Assembly: GCF_018070565.1 (NCBI RefSeq)
Contig: NZ_JAGPXL010000008.1
Span: 62,001 to 126,000, forward strand
DNA length: 64,000 bases
Direction: 5' to 3'
Origin: Streptomyces sp. B93
GTDB taxonomy: Bacteria > Actinomycetota > Actinomycetes > Streptomycetales > Streptomycetaceae
Position 1 is the first letter of the stretch. Each line of letters opens with the position of its first letter. The notes beneath the pieces were generated by a model. That model made no database searches, was not told the origin of the DNA, and was given only the letters and a program-made list of their open reading frames with translations. Made by a program: the position numbers and the translations under genes. This document shows positions 30,501 through 38,293 of the stretch, piece by piece.

Positions 30501-31051
30501 GCGAACTCGCCGCGTTTCTCAACCAGCTCCACGCGCGCGTACGCCGCCGCGGCGAGCGCCTCGACGACCTCCCCGAGGTCGGCGGTCTGCCCGCTCCTGA
30601 GCGCCACCGGCTCCAGCTCGCCGAGCCCCTTGACCTGCGGCTGGAGCACGGACCGTACCGGCGCGACGACGACGGAGACCGGGCCCGTCTCGGGGTCGTC
30701 GGCGCGCGGGTGGACCAGCCGGCGCAGCACGGCCAGGCGCCGTCCGACGGTGTCGCTGCGGGGCGAGAGCCGCTCGTGCGGCAGGGTCTCCCACGACGGG
30801 TACTCCGCGACGCCGTCCGGCGGCAGCAGGGAGCGCAGCGCGGCGGCGAGGTCCTCGGCCTCCCGGCCGGTCGCGGTGACGGCCAGTACCGGGCGGGAGG
30901 TCTCGCGGGCCAGGGCGGCGATCGCGAAGGGACGGGCGGCGGGCGGGCCGACCAGGTCGACGTGCATGCGGTTGCCGTCCGCGGCCGCCTTGATCGCTTC
31001 CGCGAGTGCGGCGTCCTTGACGACGGCGTCGAGCAGACCGTGCAGGCTCAT
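27518..31051 (-). CDS. mfd: transcription-repair coupling factor
   Basis: 1177 residues. Mfd removes RNA polymerase stalled at DNA damage and recruits UvrABC. The N-terminal UvrB-like module carries VAYPSWETLPHE-type sequence (here GVAEYPSWETLPHERLSP). The CarD-like RNA polymerase-interaction domain spans about residues 490-590 (DYIVHEQHGVGRY). The SF2 helicase core has Walker A GDVGYGKTEIAVRA, the Walker B variant DEEQRFG, SATPIPRTLEMA, and the TRG motif region (GRVGRGRERGYAYFL). The C-terminal TRCF domain is complete. ATG 31051 (MSLHGLLDAV) is the start. Intergenic 31052-31252 holds no gene. Confidence 0.97.
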   Translation of the reverse strand: MSLHGLLDAVVKDAALAEAIKAAADGNRMHVDLVGPPAARPFAIAALARETSRPVLAVTATGREAEDLAAALRSLLPPDGVAEYPSWETLPHERLSPRSDTVGRRLAVLRRLVHPRADDPETGPVSVVVAPVRSVLQPQVKGLGELEPVALRSGQTADLGEVVEALAAAAYARVELVEKRGEFAVRGGILDVFPPTEEHPLRVEFWGDDVEEIRYFKVADQRSLEVAEHGLWAPPCRELLLTDEVRSRARELAEAHPELGELLGKIAEGIAVEGMESLAPVLVDDMELLVDVLPKGAMAVVCDPERVRTRAADLVATSQEFLQASWAATAGGGEAPIDVGAASLWSIADVRDRARELDMMWWSVSPFAADEEHDSDTLKVGMRAPESYRGDTARALADTKGWLADGWRTVYVTEGHGPAARTAEVLGGEGIAARLDTELAEISPSVVHVACGSIDYGFVDPALKLAVLTETDLSGQKAAGRDGTRMPVRRRKTIDPLTLEAGDYIVHEQHGVGRYIEMVQRTVQGATREYLVVEYAPAKRGQPGDRLYIPTDQLEQITKYVGGEAPTLHRLGGADWTKTKARAKKAVKEIAADLIKLYSARMAAPGHAFGTDTPWQRELEDAFPYAETPDQLTTIAEVKEDMEKTVPMDRLICGDVGYGKTEIAVRAAFKAVQDGKQVAVLVPTTLLVQQHFGTFSERYAQFPVSVKALSRFQTDTEAKAVLEGLREGSVDVVIGTHRLFSSETKFKDLGLVIVDEEQRFGVEHKEQLKKLRANVDVLTMSATPIPRTLEMAVTGIREMSTITTPPEERHPVLTFVGPYEERQIGAAIRRELLREGQVFYIHNRVESIDRAAARLREIVPEARIATAHGQMSEAALEQVVVDFWEKKFDVLVSTTIVESGIDISNANTLIVERGDNFGLSQLHQLRGRVGRGRERGYAYFLYPPEKPLTETAHERLATIAQHTEMGAGMYVAMKDLEIRGAGNLLGGEQSGHIAGVGFDLYVRMVGEAVADYRRQLETGEIEEEPPLEVKIELPVDAHVPHDYAPGERLRLQAYRSIASANSEEDIRAVREELTDRYGKLPEPVENLLLVAGLRMLARACGVGEIVLQGTNIRFAPVELRESQELRLKRLYPGSVIKPAVRQVLVPRPKTAKVGGKPLVGRELLAWVGEFLTSVPGS

Positions 31052-31252
31052 GGAGGGCTTTTCCGTCCTGGACCGAGGTCCTGGGTGTCCTGGGTGGGGC
31101 AACACATCGGGCAATGCTGGGCAACACGAAGGGCCCGGCGCGAAGCGCGGCCGGGGCTGTCCAGAGTACGACGCCGCACTGACGCCCGCCGGGCCTGTGG
31201 ATGACGCCCGGCCTGTGGAGAACCACGTCACCCCGAACGCGAGCGGGAAAAC

Positions 31253-31294
31253 GCCCGGTGCCGGGAAGCCCCCCAAGGCTCCCCGGCACCGGGC
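31253..31294 (-). terminator. terminator after the ABC exporter operon
   Basis: A 13-bp perfect stem (GCCCGGTGCCGGG at 31253-31265 with 31282-31294), with a further AAGCC/GGCTT-like pairing inside, lies 47 bases past the permease stop. Confidence 0.75.
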
Positions 31295-31340
31295 CGTCCG
31301 CACGCCCCCGCAACCCCCGTATGCGGTGGCCGCGGCACGT

Positions 31341-33923
31341 CTACTCGGTGGCGATCGCGTTCAGGACGTTCATCCGGCCCGCCCGGAACGCCGGGACCAG
31401 CGCGGCGAACAGTCCCACGAACGCCGACCCGATGAAGACCCCGATGATCGTCGGCCACGGGATGTCGAGGACGTTCAGGCCCTCCAGGGCGAGCAGCTGC
31501 TGCGCCGTGGCGCCCCAGCCCATGCCAAGACCGAGCCCCAGCAGGGCGCCGAAGAGGGCGATGACGACCGACTCCAGCCGGATCATCCGGCGCAGCTGCC
31601 GCCGCGACAGTCCGATCGCCCGCATCAGGCCGATCTCCCGGGTCCGCTCGACCACCGACAGGGCGAGGGTGTTCACCACACCCAGGATCGCCACGATGAT
31701 CGCGAGGGCGAGCAGGCCGTAGATCATGTTCAGGAGCTGCCCGATCTGGTCCTTCAGGGCTTCCTTGTAGTCGGTCTGGTCGCGGACGGTGTACTGCGGG
31801 TAGTCGTCCAGCGCCGTCTTCAGCGAGGCGTACGCGGCCTCCTGCTGGCCCTCCTTCGCCATGACGAAGATCAGCGAGTCCAGCGGCATCTTGTCGGCGG
31901 GCACGTACTTGGCCAGCGTGTCGATGGAGGTGTACTTGGACCCGGCGTCGATCACGGCGTCGCTGCTGGTGATCGCGCGCACGGTCAGCTCGGCGGGGGC
32001 GGACGCGCCCTCGAAGGTGACGGCGATCTTGGAGCCGATGCTGATGCCGTGGTCCTTGGCGAAGTCCTCGTGCACGGACATCGAATCCGGCCGGTAGGCG
32101 TCGGCGAGGTCGCCCTGAACCGTCTCGACCCGCAGGTCCTGCGCGTAGGTCGGGTCGGCGGCGGTGATGTCGGTGTCCTTCAGCGTCTTGCCGTCGGGCG
32201 TGCGGTAGTCGGCCTTGAGCCACTTGTACTCGGTGACCCGCTCGACGCCGTCCGCCGCCCGCGCGGCCTCGACGGCCTGCGGGGTGATCAGCTGCCCGGA
32301 GTCGCTCTGGACGATGAAGTCGGTACCGACGCTCTTGTCCAGTTCCTCGGTCGCGGAGGCGACCATGGACGACCCCACCACCGACAGGCACGCCACCAGC
32401 GCGAGCCCGATCATCAGCGCGGCGCCCGTGGCACCGGTACGGCGCGGGTTGCGCAGGGCGTTGCGTTCGGCCATCCGCCCGACCGGGCCGAAGATCCGCA
32501 GCAGTACGGCGCTGAGGACCCGTACGACACCGCCCGCGAGGAGCGGGCCGATCACGACGAACCCGATCAGCGACAGCACCACCCCGGCACCCAGCCACAG
32601 CGCGCCCTCGCTGGCCTTGGTGGCGTCGGCGGCCAGGAACAGGGCCAGTCCGCCACCGCCGGTCAGCAGCAGCCCGAGCACGGCCCGTACGACACCGGCG
32701 CGGGCGTCGGCCGGGGCGCCCGCGTCGCGCAGGGCGGCCATCGGCGAGACCTTGCCCGCGCGGCGGGCGGGCAGGTAGGCGGCGAGGACGGTGACGACGA
32801 CGCCGAGCACCAGGCCGACCACGGGGGTGGTCCAGGCGACGGTGAGGTCGTCGGTGGACAGGTTCATGCCCACGGCGCCCATGAGCTTCATCAGCCCGAT
32901 GGCGAGCCCGACGCCCGCCCCGACGCCGAGGACCGAGCCGAACAGGCCGAGCAGCAGCGCCTCGACCAGCACCGACCGGTTGACCTGCCGCCGCGAGGAG
33001 CCGATGGCCCGCATCAGGCCGATCTCGCGGGTGCGCTGGGCGACCAGCATGGAGAAGGTGTTGATGATCAGGAAGACGCCGACCAGGAACGCGATTCCGG
33101 CGAAGCCGAGCATGGCGTACTTGATCACGCCCATGAACTGCTGGACGTCCTCGGCGTTGGCGTCCGCGACCTCCTGGGCCGTCTGCACCTGGTAGGCGCC
33201 GTCGAGCGCGGCGCTGACGTCCTTCTTCAGCTGGGCGTCACTGACACCGGAGGCGGCGGTGACGTTGATGTTGGTGTAGACGTCCGGCTCGCCGACGAGG
33301 GTCTGCTGGGCGGTCTTGGTGTCCAGGTAGAAGATCGCGGCGCCGGGGTTGGTGACCTCGAAGGCGGCGAAGCCGGAGACCTTGGCCTTGTGGGTGCCGA
33401 CGACGGTGATGATGCCGATCTCGTCGCCGAGCTTCAGGTCGTGTTTGTCGGCGGTGTCGGCGTCCACCATCACCTGGTCCGGGCCGCGCGGGGCGGCGCC
33501 GTCGGTGACGGTCATGGTGCGGGCCTCGTTGCGGTTCCAGTTGCCGACGATCGTCGGGGCGCCGCTGGTCGGGGAGAGGCTGTCCTTGTCGGCGTCGATG
33601 ACGGTGACGGAGGTGGAGAAGACGGCGCCCTCGGCCGACTTCACCCCGTCGACCTCGCCCACCCGCTCCAACACGGACGCGGGCATGACAGGCGGCTTGC
33701 CGTTGTCGGCCGTCGTCTCACCGGTGTCCGAGGAGTCCTTGGAGCTGACGGTGACATCGGAGGAGGTGGCCGCGAACAGCTTGTCGAACGTCGTCGTCAT
33801 CGTGTCCGTGAAGACGAGCGTGCCGCAGACGAAGGCCACCGACAGCAGGACCGCCACGGCCGACAGGGCCATGCGTCCCTTGTGCGAGAAGAAGTTGCGC
33901 ATCGAGGTCTTGAGCACGGTCAT
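31341..33923 (-). CDS. ABC transporter permease, FtsX-type with two FtsX domains
   Basis: 860 residues. A short N-terminus (MTVLKTSMRNFFSHKGRMALS) precedes TM1. A large extracytoplasmic MacB-like domain follows (about residues 45-240), then three TM segments with the FtsX signature REIGLMRAIGSSRRQV, a central TM region, a second extracytoplasmic domain, and a second FtsX unit (TREIGLMRAIGLSRRQLRRM) ending in two TM segments. It is the permease of a MacB/LolCDE-like exporter that works by mechanotransmission, perhaps moving peptides, drugs or lipoproteins. It starts in a four-base overlap with the ATPase gene. Confidence 0.93.
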   Translation of the reverse strand: MTVLKTSMRNFFSHKGRMALSAVAVLLSVAFVCGTLVFTDTMTTTFDKLFAATSSDVTVSSKDSSDTGETTADNGKPPVMPASVLERVGEVDGVKSAEGAVFSTSVTVIDADKDSLSPTSGAPTIVGNWNRNEARTMTVTDGAAPRGPDQVMVDADTADKHDLKLGDEIGIITVVGTHKAKVSGFAAFEVTNPGAAIFYLDTKTAQQTLVGEPDVYTNINVTAASGVSDAQLKKDVSAALDGAYQVQTAQEVADANAEDVQQFMGVIKYAMLGFAGIAFLVGVFLIINTFSMLVAQRTREIGLMRAIGSSRRQVNRSVLVEALLLGLFGSVLGVGAGVGLAIGLMKLMGAVGMNLSTDDLTVAWTTPVVGLVLGVVVTVLAAYLPARRAGKVSPMAALRDAGAPADARAGVVRAVLGLLLTGGGGLALFLAADATKASEGALWLGAGVVLSLIGFVVIGPLLAGGVVRVLSAVLLRIFGPVGRMAERNALRNPRRTGATGAALMIGLALVACLSVVGSSMVASATEELDKSVGTDFIVQSDSGQLITPQAVEAARAADGVERVTEYKWLKADYRTPDGKTLKDTDITAADPTYAQDLRVETVQGDLADAYRPDSMSVHEDFAKDHGISIGSKIAVTFEGASAPAELTVRAITSSDAVIDAGSKYTSIDTLAKYVPADKMPLDSLIFVMAKEGQQEAAYASLKTALDDYPQYTVRDQTDYKEALKDQIGQLLNMIYGLLALAIIVAILGVVNTLALSVVERTREIGLMRAIGLSRRQLRRMIRLESVVIALFGALLGLGLGMGWGATAQQLLALEGLNVLDIPWPTIIGVFIGSAFVGLFAALVPAFRAGRMNVLNAIATE

Positions 33924-34708
33924 GACGTGCGCCCCCGCGCGTCGAAGTCCTTCATGCGGTCGAGAACCGTCTCCGCGGTCGGCTTGAGCATCTCGTCGAC
34001 GATGCGCCCGTCGGCCAGGTACAGCACCCGGTCCGCGTACGAGGCGGCCACCGGGTCATGCGTGACCATCACGATGGTCTGCCCCAGCTCGTCCACGGAC
34101 CGCCGCAGGAAGCCCAGCACCTCGGCGCCCGCGCGGGAGTCCAGGTTGCCGGTCGGCTCGTCCCCGAAGATGATCTCCGGCCGGGCGGCCAGCGCCCGCG
34201 CCACCGCGACCCGCTGCTGCTGGCCACCGGACAGCTGCGTCGGCCGGTGCTTGAGCCGCTGCGCCAGACCGACCGTCTCGACGACCCGCGCGAGCCACTC
34301 CTTGTCCGGCTTGCGCCCCGCGATGTCCATGGGGAGCGTGATGTTCTCCAGCGCGTTCAGCGTCGGCAGCAGGTTGAACGCCTGGAAGATGAACCCGATC
34401 CGGTCCCGGCGCAGCTGGGTGAGCTTCTTGTCCTTCAGCCCGGTGATCTCGGTCTCGTCCAGATAGATCTGACCGCTCGTCACGGTGTCCAGCCCGGCGA
34501 GGCAGTGCATCAGGGTGGACTTGCCGGAACCCGAGGGCCCCATGATCGCGGTGAACTGCCCGCGCGCGATGTCCACGTCCACATGGTCCAGGGCGACGAC
34601 CCGGGTCTCCCCCGACCCGTAGGCCTTCACGACCTGCCGCGCCCGCGCGGCAACGGCCGTACGCCCTCCAGTACCCCCGTGCCTGGGAATGGTCACAGCC
34701 GATGTCAC
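33920..34708 (-). CDS. ABC transporter ATP-binding protein, MacB/LolD type
   Basis: 262 residues. It has Walker A GPSGSGKST, Q-loop FIFQAFNLLP, ABC signature LSGGQQQRVAVARALA, Walker B IIFGDEPTGNLDS, and switch His in MVTHDPVAASYADR. The GNLDS after Walker B is typical of the MacB/LolD/FtsE group that pairs with FtsX-type permeases. GTG 34708 lies six bases after GGAGA. A triple 17-bp direct repeat sits immediately upstream, suggesting dedicated control of this operon. Confidence 0.93.
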   Translation of the reverse strand: MTSAVTIPRHGGTGGRTAVAARARQVVKAYGSGETRVVALDHVDVDIARGQFTAIMGPSGSGKSTLMHCLAGLDTVTSGQIYLDETEITGLKDKKLTQLRRDRIGFIFQAFNLLPTLNALENITLPMDIAGRKPDKEWLARVVETVGLAQRLKHRPTQLSGGQQQRVAVARALAARPEIIFGDEPTGNLDSRAGAEVLGFLRRSVDELGQTIVMVTHDPVAASYADRVLYLADGRIVDEMLKPTAETVLDRMKDFDARGRTS

Positions 34709-34721
34709 GGTATGTCTCCTA

Positions 34722-34772
34722 AGTCGGTCTTACGAATGAGTCGGTGTCACGAACAAGCCGGTCTTACGAACA
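34722..34772 (-). repeat. three 17-bp direct repeats in the ABC operon promoter region
   Basis: Units at 34722-34738, 34739-34755 and 34756-34772 (AGTCGGTCTTACGAATG, AGTCGGTGTCACGAACA, AGCCGGTCTTACGAACA) abut exactly. A partial AGTCG follows at 34773. They end 14 bases from the GTG start, between it and any upstream promoter. On the coding strand each reads TTCGTAAGACCG or TTCGTGACACCG. Confidence 0.85.
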
Positions 34773-34780
34773 AGTCGTGT

Positions 34781-35225
34781 GCCGCAGCCCCGCACCAGCG
34801 TGCCGGGTGAAGCGGACGTCAGCCCTACGACTGCCGCACATCTGAAGTCTGGTCGCCGAGACGGGTCCGGCGCGCTGGTGCCGGGCCCCGTCTTGTGCGG
34901 GGGAAAACCCCACCCCCGAAGCTGCGGCCAGTGGTACCGGCCGTCCCCCCGGCCGTTCCTCCGACCGCTCCCCCGCGGCGTAAAGCCAGGTTAAGGACGC
35001 ACCCGGCCCCGTCTCGTCCTCCGCCGGTACCAACCCTCCCCGAGACGTAGTACGGAGATACCCCTAAGGGGCCTCCACCCCCAGGGGGACCCGGAGTAGG
35101 GGTCGTCTCCGCCTCCAGACCCAGGCACTCTCCACCCTCCCGCCGCGTGAGGCTCAAGTGGGAAGCTGTCCGACGGCAGATAGGTGCAAGGGGCACGCGG
35201 CGGCCAGGAGAGCGAGGAACCTGAG
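34781..35225. other. non-coding divergent region between the ABC operon and MFS gene
   Basis: No convincing gene. It contains small GC hairpins close to the MFS side, including CCCCTAAGGGG (35061-35071) and CCCCCAGGGGG (35078-35088), and should hold the promoters of both transporters. Confidence 0.5.
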
Positions 35226-36776
35226 GTGGGCGACACCGGAGGTCATGCGGTACCCGACAAGCGCGGCGCGGTCGTGGCGGCCCTCATGCTCGCCATGGCC
35301 CTGGCCGCGCTCGACTCCACCATCGTCTCCACCGCCGTACCGCAGATCGTCGGCGACCTCGGCGGCTTCTCCGTCTTCTCCTGGCTCTTCTCGGGCTACC
35401 TGCTCGCCGTGACCGTCACCCTCCCCGTCTACGGCAAGCTGTCCGACACGTTCGGCCGCAAACCCGTACTCGTCATCGGCGCCGCGGTGTTCCTGCTCGG
35501 CTCACTCCTGTGCGCCCTCGCCTGGAACATGTGGGCCCTCATCGCCTTCCGCATCGTCCAGGGACTCGGCGGCGGCGCCCTCCAGGGCACCGTGCAGACC
35601 CTCGCCGCCGACCTCTACCCCCTCGAACAGCGCCCGAAGATCCAGGCCCGGCTGTCGACCGTATGGGCGGTGTCCGCGGTCGCGGGGCCCGCGGTGGGCG
35701 GCCTCCTGGCGGCGTACGCGGACTGGCGCTGGATCTTCCTGGTCAACCTGCCGATCGGCGCCGTGGCCCTGTGGCTGATAGTCCGCCACCTCCACGAACC
35801 CGCCCGGCAGTCCCCGACCGGCACCCGCCCCCGCGTCGACTGGGCGGGCGCCCTGACCATCTTCGCCTGCGGCGGCGCCCTGCTCACGGCACTCGTCCAG
35901 GGCGGGGTGGCCTGGTCCTGGCACTCCACCCCGTCCCTGACCCTGCTCGGCACCGCCGCGGCCCTGGTCGTGGTCGTCGTACTGATCGAACGCCGGGCGG
36001 CGGAACCCATCATCCCCGGCTGGGTCTGGCGCCGCCGCACCATCGCCGCGGTCAACCTCGCCCTCGGCGCGCTGGGCCTCCTCATGGTGGCGCCCACGGT
36101 GTTCCTGCCGACGTACGCCCAGTCCGTCCTCGGCCTGGCCCCCGTCGCCGCGGGCTTCGTCCTCTCCGTCTGGACCCTCAGCTGGCCCATCTCCGCGGCC
36201 CTCAGCCAACACGTCTACCGCCGCATCGGCTTCCGCTCCACCGCCATGCTCGGCAGCGCCCTCGCCGCGCTCATCCTCCTGGCCTTCCCCTTCCTCCCCT
36301 ATCCCGGCTCGGCGTGGCAGCCGACCCTGCTGATGCTGCTCCTCGGCGCCGCCCTGGGCCTCTTCCAACTCCCGCTGATCGTCGGCGTCCAGTCCACCGT
36401 CGGCTGGGCGGAACGCGGCACCACCACCGCGTCCGTCCTCTTCTGCCGACAGACCGGCCAGACCATCGGCGCCACCCTGTTCGGCGCGGTCGCCAACGGC
36501 GTCCTCGCCTCCCGCCTCGGCGGCGCGAGCGATCTCGACTCCGTCACACAGGGTTACGACACGGGGACGGCGGCGCCGGAACCGGTGCGGGGCGCGATCG
36601 CCGACGCGGTCCACGCGGTGTACCTGGGCGCGTCGGCCGCCGCGGCCCTCGCCTTCCTCGCCCTGCTCCTCCTCGCCCCGCGCCGCTTCCCCGTCCTCAC
36701 CCCAGCCGCAGACTCCGCTCCCGGTCCCGACACCGAGGACACGCACACGGCGGAAACCGGCCCGCCGAGTCGATAG
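35226..36776 (+). CDS. MFS multidrug exporter, 14-TM DHA2 type
   Basis: 516 residues. Motif D1 LDSTIVSTAVPQIVGDLGG lies in TM1, motif A GKLSDTFGRKPV in the TM2-3 loop, RIVQGLGGGALQG in TM4, and motif C-like AVAGPAVGGLL in TM5. Fourteen hydrophobic segments can be counted, typical of proton-driven EmrB/QacA drug exporters. GTG 35226 is preferred: GAGGAA lies upstream and the codons before it encode unlikely sequence. The last 80 bases overlap an antisense small gene. The substrate is unknown. Confidence 0.92.
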   Translation: MGDTGGHAVPDKRGAVVAALMLAMALAALDSTIVSTAVPQIVGDLGGFSVFSWLFSGYLLAVTVTLPVYGKLSDTFGRKPVLVIGAAVFLLGSLLCALAWNMWALIAFRIVQGLGGGALQGTVQTLAADLYPLEQRPKIQARLSTVWAVSAVAGPAVGGLLAAYADWRWIFLVNLPIGAVALWLIVRHLHEPARQSPTGTRPRVDWAGALTIFACGGALLTALVQGGVAWSWHSTPSLTLLGTAAALVVVVVLIERRAAEPIIPGWVWRRRTIAAVNLALGALGLLMVAPTVFLPTYAQSVLGLAPVAAGFVLSVWTLSWPISAALSQHVYRRIGFRSTAMLGSALAALILLAFPFLPYPGSAWQPTLLMLLLGAALGLFQLPLIVGVQSTVGWAERGTTTASVLFCRQTGQTIGATLFGAVANGVLASRLGGASDLDSVTQGYDTGTAAPEPVRGAIADAVHAVYLGASAAAALAFLALLLLAPRRFPVLTPAADSAPGPDTEDTHTAETGPPSR

Positions 36777-36882
36777 GCGCGTCCAGCTTCGACGGCCGGA
36801 ACACCAGGGTCGGGCCCCAGGTGCGGCCACCGTCCCGGGAGACGCGGAGGGTGAGGCGGGGGGTGTCGTCGTCGGCTTCCAT
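36697..36882 (-). CDS. small conserved protein, antisense to the MFS 3' end
   Basis: 61 residues: MEADDDTPRLTLRVSRDGGR, then TWGPTLVF and PPCACPRCRDR. I recall a small Streptomyces family of this pattern (RLTLRVSRDGGRTWGP... ending in a CxCxxC cluster), often beside XRE/DUF397 genes. An AGAAGAG purine site precedes ATG 36882. The CACPRC end suggests a metal site. It overlaps the last 80 bases of the MFS gene on the other strand and is divergent from the XRE regulator. Confidence 0.6.
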   Translation of the reverse strand: MEADDDTPRLTLRVSRDGGRTWGPTLVFRPSKLDAPIDSAGRFPPCACPRCRDRERSLRLG

Positions 36883-36991
36883 GCTCTTCTCGCTTTCTGT
36901 GCTGTTCCGTACACAGCGTGCAGTCGGAGTGGGTAGCCTCGGAAGGTGACGGAGCGTGACAACGGAGGCGGCACGGAGGGGAGTTGAACAC

Positions 36992-37831
36992 GTGGCCATC
37001 GAGGACAATCCGCGGTCGCGGGAGAAGTACGGGGAGGAACTGCGGAGGAGGCGGGAGGGGGCGGGGCTGACACAGGAGGAGCTGAGCCAGCGTGTCGTGA
37101 TGTCGCGCACGCACATCGCCCATATCGAGGCGGGGCGGCGGAGGCCGGATGTGGAGGATGCGCGGCGGCTCGACCAAATGCTGGGGACGGACGGGTTCTT
37201 CGAGCGGTTCCTACCGGTGCTGGACGGGCGGAAGGTCTCCGAACACTTCAAGGGGGCCATGGAGTTCGAGGCGAAGGCAACCGAGATCCGGCTCTACGCC
37301 CCCAAGCTCGTGCCGGGCATCTTGCAGACGCCTGCTTACGCGCGCGAGGTACTCAGCTCCGGCGCCTCACCCAGGACGGCCGAGGATCGCGACAAGCTCC
37401 TGGCCACCCGCCTCGAACGTGGTCGCATCCTCGACAACTTCTACTCGCCTGCGGTGTGGGCCATGTTCGACGAGGCTGTACTACGCCGCCCCATCGGCAG
37501 CCCAGCCGTGATGTGCGAGCAGCTCCGGCACATCGTGTCCTTGGCCGAGAGCCACCGCATTCGCGTACATGTGCTGCCCTTCGCGCGTGGCTATCACGCC
37601 CTCCTGGAGGGCTTCGTCTCCCTCATGTGGTTCGAGGACTTGCCGCCCGTCGCCTACGTGGAAGGCTTGAAGTCAGGGCGCCTGTGGGAACTTCCACCCG
37701 TGGTCCGCGAGTGCCAGAAGGCCTACGATCACGCGCTGGGCGACGCCTTGTCGCACCAGGAGTCCCTGGCACTGCTCAGGTCGGTCACGGAGGATTACGA
37801 GCATGAAGTACAGCAAACACACCATCCCTGA
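36992..37831 (+). CDS. XRE-family regulator with DUF5753 sensor domain
   Basis: 279 residues. The N-terminal HTH (YGEELRRRREGAGLTQEELSQRVVMSRTHIAHIEAGRR) is followed by the long DUF5753-type domain (PGILQTPAYAREVL ... RIRVHVLPFARGYHALLEGFV). This is the BldB/WhiJ-type partner family of Streptomyces, nearly always followed by a DUF397 gene, as here. GTG 36992 follows GGAGGGGAG at good spacing; GTG 36956 is an alternative. It overlaps the DUF397 gene by 29 bases, so the pair is translationally linked. Confidence 0.93.
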   Translation: MAIEDNPRSREKYGEELRRRREGAGLTQEELSQRVVMSRTHIAHIEAGRRRPDVEDARRLDQMLGTDGFFERFLPVLDGRKVSEHFKGAMEFEAKATEIRLYAPKLVPGILQTPAYAREVLSSGASPRTAEDRDKLLATRLERGRILDNFYSPAVWAMFDEAVLRRPIGSPAVMCEQLRHIVSLAESHRIRVHVLPFARGYHALLEGFVSLMWFEDLPPVAYVEGLKSGRLWELPPVVRECQKAYDHALGDALSHQESLALLRSVTEDYEHEVQQTHHP

Positions 37832-38003
37832 CGCATCGGTACTGACCGCTTGGCGCAAGTCCAGTTACAGCGGTGGGGACAGTGGGGACTGCCTCGAAGT
37901 GAACGGCACCGCCGTCCGCGACAGCAAGAAGCCCACGGGCCCGGCGTTGATCTTTTCCGCCCCCGCATGGGGGGCGTTTATCGCATCGCTCACGGGAAGG
38001 TGA
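37803..38003 (+). CDS. DUF397 protein
   Basis: 66 residues with the family pattern LTAWRKSSYSGGDSGDCLEV, AVRDSKKPTGPAL and W-AFIASL. DUF397 proteins act with the neighbouring XRE/DUF5753 regulator, probably as antagonist or co-factor. The end of this gene contains the octamer GTGACCGT (38000-38007), which recurs at both ends of the inverted-repeat island downstream. Confidence 0.92.
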   Translation: MKYSKHTIPDASVLTAWRKSSYSGGDSGDCLEVNGTAVRDSKKPTGPALIFSAPAWGAFIASLTGR

Positions 38004-38128
38004 CCGTTCATTACGTTTTCCGCACAGGGATATTTGGATCCTTAATGGCTCTCGATTAACCAATTATCCACGCGCCCATTCACCCGTTTGCCCCGCATCC
38101 AACTGAGTGAGGCAACGTTAGTCGGTAT

Positions 38129-38281
38129 ATGAATGAGGCAACCGAGGAGGCGTCGGCCGACCTCAAAGCGACCGACTCCCTGCTGTCGGAATTCCTCGAC
38201 GCGATGGCGACACTCGAAGCCGACCTCGCTCCGAGATGGCCGAGATTCGAGAGTGGACGCTTTCCAGCCAGGGCGGAATAA
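38129..38281 (+). CDS. 50-residue acidic protein preceding the DUF2637 gene
   Basis: MNEATEEASADLKATDSLLS, then EFLDAMATLEADLAPRWPRF and a short end. It is acidic and helical with no membrane segment. It starts at ATG 38129 in the first AT-rich patch after DUF397 and stops 12 bases before the DUF2637 start, so the two probably form an operon. No family is recognised. The reading relies on codon use and spacing. Confidence 0.55.
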   Translation: MNEATEEASADLKATDSLLSEFLDAMATLEADLAPRWPRFESGRFPARAE

Positions 38282-38293
38282 CTCGGCCGCGCC

